A DNA stretch of 64,000 nucleotides from Iris pallida (Eukaryota > Streptophyta > Magnoliopsida > Asparagales > Iridaceae). Both the position numbers and the translations under genes were made by a program. The stretch lies in the NCBI GenBank assembly GCA_029216955.1, contig JANAVB010016209.1, positions 186,001 through 250,000 on the forward strand, read 5' to 3'. Under the pieces are notes generated by a model that saw only the letters and a list, made by a program, of their open reading frames with translations, made no database searches and was not told the origin of the DNA. Position 1 is the first letter of the stretch, and every line of letters begins with the position of its first letter. Below, in pieces: positions 56,939-64,000 of this stretch.

Positions 56939-59900
56939 TCGTCCGCATCGGTCAGAGCTGGGCAGCAACAGCAGGAGCAACATGGGCAACATGACCAGGT
57001 TGGTCAGCAACAAGGGCCAGTCTCACCTCAGGAGACTATCCAGGAAGAAGTGATAGTAGAACCATCGGTTGGATCGCAGTATCCAGATATTCCAGACCCA
57101 CCCATAGTTCCACCTACCCCTGTGGAAGTAGACACACCAGCCCTTCTGGAGATCATGAGAGGAATGATGGCCACTCAGCAATATCAGATGTTGGTCCAGC
57201 AGCGCATGCACACTCAGCTACAAGAGCAGAATGTGTTGCTCAACCAAGGATTGCAGACGGCTTTGGAAAGAGGAGTGAGGGCTGATTCAGGAGCATCAGC
57301 CAGGTTTTGCAAGTACAACCCCCGTCGTTTCGAGGGCACGGAGGATGCCATCTCAGCAGATGCATGGCTTAAGGATATAGAGGCTATTCTGACAGCGGCT
57401 AAGGTACCGACAGAAGAGCGTGTGGATCTAGTGAAGTTGTTACTTCAGGATCTCGCACGTGATTGGTGGGAATCAGAGGAAGTGGGCATCAGACGTCCTG
57501 TGGCTTGGGATGATTTCACAGCAAGATTCAAGACCAAGTACTATGGAGTTGTGGCGCAGTTTGAGCTACAACAGAAGTTTATCAACCTCAGGCAGGCCGG
57601 CAAGACTGTAGATGCTTATGCAGCGGAGTTCTGCAGATTGAGTAGATTCGCCCTAGAGATGGTAGCAACAGAGCACCATAGGGCCATGAGGTTTCAGCAA
57701 GGGTTTCATCTTGAGCTCTTGCAATTGATAGAGGGGCATAACTACCAGACTTTTGATGAGATATTGACGGCAACTCGAAGGCATGAGCTCACCATTCAGA
57801 GGCTTGCGACAAGGACTGGGGGTCAGAAGAGATCCCACAGTCAGATAGAAGGAGGAGGGGGAGCAGCGCCCCGAACAACAGCACCATCCACTGGCATTCG
57901 TATCCACGATGTGGCGATACGAGGACCAGCACCACCCAGGCAGCAGCAGCAACAGAGGAAGAACCAGCAACCCCCGGCGGGCTGCACTTATTGTAGAAAG
58001 ATGGGACACACTCGAGATGTGTGTCGGACATTAAATGGATTGTGTCTGATATGTGGAAATCCAGACCATCGGGTTACCACATGTCCCATGAATTCGAGGT
58101 CAGGAGGACCAGGGCAGCAGTTTCCTGCTCTGCCAACACCAGGGGCAGGCCAGTATCGGAGACCAGCGGTGGCAGTTAGGCCATTGGCGCAGCGTCCGTT
58201 AGTACCGCAGGCTCAGATGTTTCGGCAGCAGGGACCGCCGATGCAGCAACACCAGCATAGACCACCCCAGCATCATCAAGGAAGGGGCCAGCAGCATCAT
58301 CAGGCTAGGCCGCAGCATGGAAATCAGCAAGGAGGTCGAGGGCAAGCATTCACTCTGTCCTTGGAAGAGGCATTAGCATCGGGAGATGTTGTGGCAGGTA
58401 ACATTCTCGTCGCCTCATATCCTGCAGTAGTATTATTTGATTCGGGAGCATCCTATTCATTTATATCTGCACAATTTACGACACGGCTAGGAATGGAGTT
58501 CGAGGCATTGCCAGGGAGGTTGAATATACTCACCGGCAATGGGCTCGTAGGAGTTAGTAGAGTTATTCTAGCATGTGGCGTTGTAGTTTGCGGGCATTCT
58601 TTACCCGCCCAGTTGATAGAATTTCCTGTTGGAAATTTCGACGTTATCTTAGGCATGGACTGGCTGAAAGACAGTCATGCGACAATAGATTGTCGTAGTG
58701 GGAGTGTATCTTTTGATATTCCAGGCATGAAGAAATTCACCTTAGTCAGATCAGAGGCAACTCAGCAAGAGCAGGGAGTAGTGACGGCGATGGAAGAAAT
58801 TCAAGTTCTGAAGGTAGTTAAAGAATTTCTCGACGTATTTCCCGAAGAACTTTCCGGCCTTCCACCGGTCAGAGATATTGAATTCAGTATAGAATTGGCA
58901 CCAGGAACTAAACCGATATCAGATCGGGTTTACAGAATGGCGGATTCGGAGCAGGCCAAGGTATATCAACACCTAGAGGAACTGAAGGAGAAGAAGTTCA
59001 TCCAAGCTAGCGTATCGCCATCGGCAGCACCAGTGGTACTTGTGGGAAAGAAGGATGGGTCATCCAGATTATGCATTGACTACAGGAAGCTTAACGCGGC
59101 AACAGTGAAGAACAAGTACCCATTACCCAGGATCGACGACTTATTTGATCAGTTGAGCAAGGCTAGAGTTTTCTTCAAGATAGATCTTCGTTCAGGGTAC
59201 CATCAGGTGAGGGTTCGGAAGGAAGATATTCCCAAGATAGCTTTCAGGTCGAAGTATGGGCATTACGAGTTCTTAGTAATGCCGTTTGGTTTGACCAATG
59301 CTCCAGCAATATTCATGGATTTGATGAACCGCATCTTTATGCCATATTTAGACCAGTTTGTCGTTGTATTTCTTGACGACATTCTCGTATACTCTGCTAG
59401 TGAAGAGGAGCATGAAGACCACCTCAGGAAAGTGTTGCAGGTTCTGAGAGAGAACCAGTTGTATGCCAAGCTCAGCAAGTGTGAGTTTTGGTCGGATCAC
59501 ATTTCATTTTTGGGTTATATCATATCAGGAGCTGGAGTAGCAGTAGATCCCAAGAAGGTAGAAGCAGTAGAGAGTTGGCCAGTACCCAAGACCGTAGCAG
59601 ATGTGCGAAGTTTCTTGGGATTGGCAGGATATTACAGAAGGTTTGTGTCAGACTTTGCAAGGCTTTCAACGCCCATGACCCGTTTGACCCGGAAGGATGT
59701 GCCATTCGTTTGGTCGGCAGAATGTCAGGCATCATTCGAGACTTTGAAGCAGAAGTTGATATCAGCACCTATTCTTACATTGCCAGTTGGACCCAGAGGT
59801 TTTACAGTATATTGTGATGCGTCAGGTAAAGGACTTGGATGTGTCCTTATGCAACATGGAAAGGTGATAGCATATGCATCTAGACAGCTTCGGGACCACG

Positions 59901-61759
59901 AGAAGAATTACCCAACTCATGATTTAGAGTTAGCAGCAGTAGTGTTTGCTCTGAAGCTATGGAGACATTACTTATATGGTGACCGGGTGGAGATGTACAC
60001 GGACCATAAAAGTCTGAAGTACATCTTTACTCAGAAGGAACTGAACATGAGGCAGAGAAGATGGCTGGAGTTGATTAAGGATTATGACGTGGAGCTTCAG
60101 TACCACCCAGACAAGGCGAATGTAGTGGCAGATGCTCTCAGCAGGAGAGGCGGCGCATTTATGTTGACAACACAGAAACATATCTTAGAAGACCTTCAGG
60201 AGATGGGCATCGAAGTTATACTTCCTAGTGATGTAGGAGTTCTAACTAGTCTACAAGTCCAATCTGACTTGGTAGACAGGATCAAGGCAGCTCAGGCACA
60301 GGACCCAAGGATTCAGAAGCTTAGGGCAGAATGTGAGTCAGGGCACAGAAAGGAGTTGAAAATTCATGAAGACGGTACACTTAGGTTTGGATCACGTCTA
60401 TGTGTGCCTAGTGGAGATATCAGACAGGAAGTTATGGCAGAAGCTCACAGTTCTCAGTATTCTGTACATCCTGGAGGGACCAAGATGTACCAAGATATCA
60501 AGCAGCACTTCTGGTGGAATGGAATGAAGAGAGAGATAGCTAGATTTGTTTCCCGTTGCTTGGTATGTCAGCAAGTAAAGGCAGAACAGCAGAGGCCAGC
60601 TGGATTATTACAACCGCTTCCTATCCCGGAATGGAAATGGGAGCATATTACAATGGACTTTGTGACCGGTTTACCGAGATCACCAAGTGGTAAGGATGCT
60701 ATTTGGGTAATAGTAGATCGGCTTACGAAGGTAGCACACTTTCTTCCTTTCAGAGTAGGGCAATCTACAGAAAAGTTGGCGGAGTTATATATGCAACAGA
60801 TAGTCAGGCAGCATGGAGTCTATGTCAGTATTGTGTCGGATCGAGATACCCGCTTTACATCGCATTTCTGGAAGAGCTTACATCATAGTCTGGGTACCAA
60901 GTTAAGGTTTAGCACGGCTTACCATCCGCAGACGGATGGGCAATCAGAAAGAACGATTCAGACTATGGAAGATATGTTGCGAGCTTGCACTCTAGATTTT
61001 GGAGGGTCTTGGGAGAGTCACCTGCACTTGGTCGAGTTCTCATACAACAATAGTTATCAAGCCAGTATCCAGATGGCGCCATTCGAAGCATTATATGGTA
61101 AGAAGTGCAGGTCACCGCTTGCATGGGATGATATCGGGGAGAGGAAGATGTTAGGCCCAGAAATGATTGTTCAAACGGTTGAAGTAGTTAAAGGGATTAG
61201 AGAGCGACTTCGAGTTACGCAGGATCGGCATCGTCATTGGGCGGATCAGCATCGTAGGCCGCTAGAGTTTTCTGTTGGGGACTACGTATTCTTGTGGATC
61301 TCACCTACTCGTGGGGTCATTAGATTTGGCGTTCGCGGGAAATTGAGTCCGCGGTACGTAGGCCCATTTGTTATCCTTGATCGGATAGGCGATGTTGCTT
61401 ATCGTTTATCACTCCCACCTTCGTTACGAGAGGTGCATGACGTATTTCATGTATCTCAATTACGTAGGTATGTATCAGACCCAAGCCATGTCCTCGATCA
61501 TTCTGAGCTGGTTGTTGGTACCAACCTGTCTTACGAGGAACAGCCTGTGTCCATTTTGGACCGAAGAGAGAAGATACTCAAGAACCGAACAATTAGTCTT
61601 GTCCGTGTTGCTTGGGGTCATCACTCCTTGGGAGAGTCAACGTGGGAACGTGAGGATGATATCCAATCCCGGTATCCACACCTGTTTGACTCACAAGGTA
61701 TATCTCTTTCTGTATACCTTGATTGTCTTGATTTCTCATGCTTATCGCTTTATGGGTAG
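56855..61759 (+). CDS. Gag-pol polyprotein of the Tekay-type gypsy element
   Basis: 1634 codons open; the first codon is TTG and the first in-frame ATG is codon 101 (57155), so the true start may come from an upstream exon or from that ATG. Gln-rich N terminus; gag core about 155-310 ([16 protein letters not shown]); two CCHC knuckles, 377-390 and 397-410; protease VLFDSGAS (DSG 529-531); RT about 715-890 with [11 protein letters not shown] (LDD 840-842); RNase H with D988, E1025, D1050, D1093; integrase zinc ligands H1198, H1205, C1235, C1238 and catalytic D1268, D1329, E1365 (35-residue spacing); chromodomain about 1560-1612 ([10 protein letters not shown]...[16 protein letters not shown]). 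No frameshift or stop. The chromodomain is thought to steer integration to heterochromatin. Confidence 0.95.
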   Translation: MTFRYPLTSLILHVRLFDCSLVPFLRGTSSASVRAGQQQQEQHGQHDQVGQQQGPVSPQETIQEEVIVEPSVGSQYPDIPDPPIVPPTPVEVDTPALLEIMRGMMATQQYQMLVQQRMHTQLQEQNVLLNQGLQTALERGVRADSGASARFCKYNPRRFEGTEDAISADAWLKDIEAILTAAKVPTEERVDLVKLLLQDLARDWWESEEVGIRRPVAWDDFTARFKTKYYGVVAQFELQQKFINLRQAGKTVDAYAAEFCRLSRFALEMVATEHHRAMRFQQGFHLELLQLIEGHNYQTFDEILTATRRHELTIQRLATRTGGQKRSHSQIEGGGGAAPRTTAPSTGIRIHDVAIRGPAPPRQQQQQRKNQQPPAGCTYCRKMGHTRDVCRTLNGLCLICGNPDHRVTTCPMNSRSGGPGQQFPALPTPGAGQYRRPAVAVRPLAQRPLVPQAQMFRQQGPPMQQHQHRPPQHHQGRGQQHHQARPQHGNQQGGRGQAFTLSLEEALASGDVVAGNILVASYPAVVLFDSGASYSFISAQFTTRLGMEFEALPGRLNILTGNGLVGVSRVILACGVVVCGHSLPAQLIEFPVGNFDVILGMDWLKDSHATIDCRSGSVSFDIPGMKKFTLVRSEATQQEQGVVTAMEEIQVLKVVKEFLDVFPEELSGLPPVRDIEFSIELAPGTKPISDRVYRMADSEQAKVYQHLEELKEKKFIQASVSPSAAPVVLVGKKDGSSRLCIDYRKLNAATVKNKYPLPRIDDLFDQLSKARVFFKIDLRSGYHQVRVRKEDIPKIAFRSKYGHYEFLVMPFGLTNAPAIFMDLMNRIFMPYLDQFVVVFLDDILVYSASEEEHEDHLRKVLQVLRENQLYAKLSKCEFWSDHISFLGYIISGAGVAVDPKKVEAVESWPVPKTVADVRSFLGLAGYYRRFVSDFARLSTPMTRLTRKDVPFVWSAECQASFETLKQKLISAPILTLPVGPRGFTVYCDASGKGLGCVLMQHGKVIAYASRQLRDHEKNYPTHDLELAAVVFALKLWRHYLYGDRVEMYTDHKSLKYIFTQKELNMRQRRWLELIKDYDVELQYHPDKANVVADALSRRGGAFMLTTQKHILEDLQEMGIEVILPSDVGVLTSLQVQSDLVDRIKAAQAQDPRIQKLRAECESGHRKELKIHEDGTLRFGSRLCVPSGDIRQEVMAEAHSSQYSVHPGGTKMYQDIKQHFWWNGMKREIARFVSRCLVCQQVKAEQQRPAGLLQPLPIPEWKWEHITMDFVTGLPRSPSGKDAIWVIVDRLTKVAHFLPFRVGQSTEKLAELYMQQIVRQHGVYVSIVSDRDTRFTSHFWKSLHHSLGTKLRFSTAYHPQTDGQSERTIQTMEDMLRACTLDFGGSWESHLHLVEFSYNNSYQASIQMAPFEALYGKKCRSPLAWDDIGERKMLGPEMIVQTVEVVKGIRERLRVTQDRHRHWADQHRRPLEFSVGDYVFLWISPTRGVIRFGVRGKLSPRYVGPFVILDRIGDVAYRLSLPPSLREVHDVFHVSQLRRYVSDPSHVLDHSELVVGTNLSYEEQPVSILDRREKILKNRTISLVRVAWGHHSLGESTWEREDDIQSRYPHLFDSQGISLSVYLDCLDFSCLSLYG

Positions 61760-61913
61760 AGCTACTTGATATCGTAGATTGATGGATTTACATATATAGT
61801 ACTTACTTTTGATATGGTAACAATGATTGCTTGCTCACTAGAATTGCTTGTATTAGTTTAGCTCTGATATTTCTACCTGCATGGATTTGAAATTCCGAGG
61901 ACGAAATTTTTCT

Positions 61914-61927
61914 AAGGTGGGTAGAGA
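61914..61927 (+). promoter_or_regulatory. Polypurine tract
   Basis: AAGGTGGGTAGAGA directly before the 3' LTR, preceded by TTCCGAGGACGAAAT (61892-61906). Confidence 0.9.
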
Positions 61928-64000
61928 TGTCACTTCCCGTTCCCGGAATGCGTATTTTTATATATGTATAACTCATGTGTATTTATTTAGTATTTATCAT
62001 GTATTATTCTGTATTTAAATTTCTTTAGTTTCATGTTAATTAATTATCTGCTCTTAAATTTTCATGTTAATTAATTTTCTGCAAATTTTATTTCTGCAAT
62101 TATATTTCTACAATTTTATTACCTGCATTTTATTTGCTGCTTTAGTGTTATTGGATTTCGGTTTGTTGGATCCCCTTAAACCCGGCCCAACACCCCACCT
62201 ACCACCACTCCCCCTATTTAAAGCTTCTATCTCTTTCTCTCTCCTCATTATTTCATTCTCACCATTACTTCTTCTTCTTCCTCTCATTACTCCCCACCAC
62301 CTACCAGCAGCAGGAGAAGGCAAGTACAAACTTGCTTCTCAATCACCCATTTTTATGGTTCATTTGCCTTCTTCTCGTGATTCCAAGAGAGATTAGTTCT
62401 TAGCATTTTTGATTTCTACGGCTGGTTTTCTCTAGATCTAAGTTATAGTATTTCGGCTGTTCTTGGGTTCTTGGTCCACCAACTTAGCGTGTATGTTGGC
62501 ACTGGAGCAAAGGCTCCATGGGACTTGGAGTTCGGGAGATGTGCACGCACACGTTCTTACGTGCTCGCGTAAAATATCAGCCCAGTCACGCACACGTCTT
62601 TACGTGTCTGCGTGGATTTTGAGACACGCTCATGTTCTTACATGTTAGCGTGTATTTTTAGTCACGCTCACGTTCTCATGAGCGTGCGTGTATTTTTAGT
62701 CACGTTCGCATTTGCGTGCGTGTATTTTCAGTCACGCTCGCATTTGCGTGCGTGTATTTTCAGTCACGCTCGTATTTGCGTGCGTGTATTTTCAGTCACG
62801 CCCGCATTTGCATGCGTGTATTTTGAGTCGCGCTCATGTCCATGAGCTTGCGTGCGTGACTTTTCACGATAACATTATGCGTGACTTTTGGCGTGCGTGA
62901 CATTTTCACCCTCACGTTGAGAGTGCGTGCGTGAATCACTTGTCACGCTTCACTTTTCACACCCACACTTGCCAGCGTGTATTATGTTATACGCTCACTC
63001 CTCCATGCTAGACTTAGCGTGACTTGTTGGTCTTAGCAGAGACTTCTTGCGTGACTTTTGGACTTAGCTTAGACTTGTTGGCGTGACTTCCTGGCTTGGG
63101 TGTTTTTATTCTGTTCCATACCATATTCATTTAATGATGGCATGATAATTCTTCTATTATATCCTTACGCCTTTTTGCGTAAATTTCTTGATAAATCATG
63201 ATATGTTAAATTTGTTAAAATGGATTGTTATGTAAAATGCGCCTTGTGTCCTGATTGATCCATAGATGCCCAGTATGACTAGAACTTGACCTCGAGAGTT
63301 ATAGACTCGACCCTATTTGATGATAAATGACCTTCATGCCTTGTCACCATTAATGACGATGGTTATTTGACTAATTGATCATGTGTTCCTAGTTGGAACT
63401 AAGAGACTGGCTAGTCGTCTTATTAAAATGAATGAATGAGACACGTTCATGTTATGAACTATTGCAATCGACTGGCTGATCCCGAATATTGACATACATG
63501 CACATGCAGGCTTCAATCTATTTATTTAATTATTTATTTATTTATTTTCTACAAAAGAAGCATGTGTACTTTATGGTTAAGGCATGATTACCGTGGTTAG
63601 ATTTGATTGTTGCATTACGCTATGTAAGACCTGCAACCTAACCGCACTGGTATCGTTGTAGAGTTGAGCATATCGTACCCCGTACGAAAGTACTCATTTG
63701 AATGACCATGATCCACGGCATGGAACTTCACTCAACGTAGAGACTATTAAGTTAAATAAAATAATGATTGCATGGAGAGAATGGATTCCCGAGTTCTTAC
63801 ATGGCAGCCCCCTTGGAACGAGTAGTACCCGACGGGCCGGCTAGTTTCCACAGATACTGTAAATCTGCCACATGGACAGGGAACAGTATCTGCTTTTATT
63901 ATTATTGTATATTGTATATTGACGGGCGTCCTGCTAGGACTCGTCTAATTCATGCATGGCGCACATGATTGACTGGATAGACTAGCCTTGCTCGCACATA
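61928..64000 (+). repeat. 3' LTR of the Tekay-type element (truncated by window end)
   Basis: The first 2073 bp of a 2.9 kb LTR, collinear with 53811-55890, including TATA (62214-62223) and the 32-bp repeats (62682-62841). Confidence 0.95.

Larger units (their letters stand above)
53811..64000 (+). mobile_element. Tekay/Del-type chromodomain Ty3/gypsy element, intact gag-pol (3' end outside window)
   Basis: 5' LTR 53811-56733, leader, uninterrupted gag-pol (coding similarity from about 56939 to 61759), 3' untranslated region, polypurine tract, and 3' LTR from 61928 running off the window. The LTR copies differ at roughly 2-4% of positions by eye. It has a C-terminal chromodomain and the gag-protease-RT-RNase H-integrase order of chromoviruses. 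It is the youngest-looking and only protein-competent element here. CCCTG precedes it; the second duplication copy is outside. Confidence 0.95.

Noticed and set aside
56855..57154. Taking the first codon of the gypsy frame as the protein start
   Set aside because: It is TTG, and the first 28 codons do not look like gag; a spliced or later start is more likely.

Overview
The window is flowering-plant nuclear DNA made almost entirely of transposable elements. I see no intact host gene, tRNA or rRNA. Plant origin is shown by a chromodomain Ty3/gypsy element of Tekay/Del type, Sirevirus-type Ty1/copia elements with an env-like reading frame, CACTA DNA transposons, an L1-type LINE with a plant zinc-knuckle ORF1 and a zf-RVT-type C terminus, and captured fragments of plant B3, IQM and possibly bZIP genes. 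GC-rich first exons in the captured fragments hint at a monocot, which is only an inference. The density of nested elements suggests pericentromeric or intergenic heterochromatin of a large genome.

Layout. 1-2135: right part of a CACTA element (left end outside the window) carrying a B3-domain fragment that has been duplicated head to head into a tight hairpin. 2139-3389: fragments of two LTRs. 3390-44450: an old Sirevirus copy (copy A, minus strand) split into three blocks (3390-5149, 12929-13802, 42586-44450). Inside it sit two later insertions. The first is a deletion-derivative gypsy with giant 3.6 kb LTRs and only 0.5 kb of internal sequence (5150-12928, target duplication CCAGA). The second is another non-coding gypsy-like element, called G1 here (13803-42585). 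G1 itself holds a CACTA element in its 5' LTR (14162-22623, target duplication AAT, containing a LINE and captured exons), a 4.0 kb solo LTR (26626-30630, target duplication ATCTA) and a full-length Sirevirus, copy B (31183-40731, target duplication CATTA). A deletion at about 42585 removed the end of the G1 3' LTR together with part of Sirevirus A.

44451-46271 is unassigned and has a promoter-like TATA box. 46272-53540 is a second non-coding gypsy-like element (LTRs 2.36 kb, tRNA-iMet primer site). 53811 to beyond the window end is a Tekay-type gypsy with 2.9 kb LTRs and an uninterrupted 1634-codon gag-pol with all catalytic residues and a chromodomain. It is the only element here that looks capable of supplying proteins. 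Its leader and U5 end are shared with the giant-LTR element and the solo LTR, so it or a relative is a plausible helper for them.

The most unusual signals are: (1) the B3 inverted duplication with a 5-nt loop, the expected structure of a newborn small-RNA locus; (2) LTR U3 regions built from dozens of ATGCGGC words and RY-type CATGCA words; (3) a second copy of the Sirevirus LTR promoter layout (palindromes followed by a TATA-like box) inside the element, upstream of an intact env-like ORF, while pol is broken; (4) intron-containing host exons inside a CACTA element whose empty insertion site is preserved in the opposite LTR of the host element.
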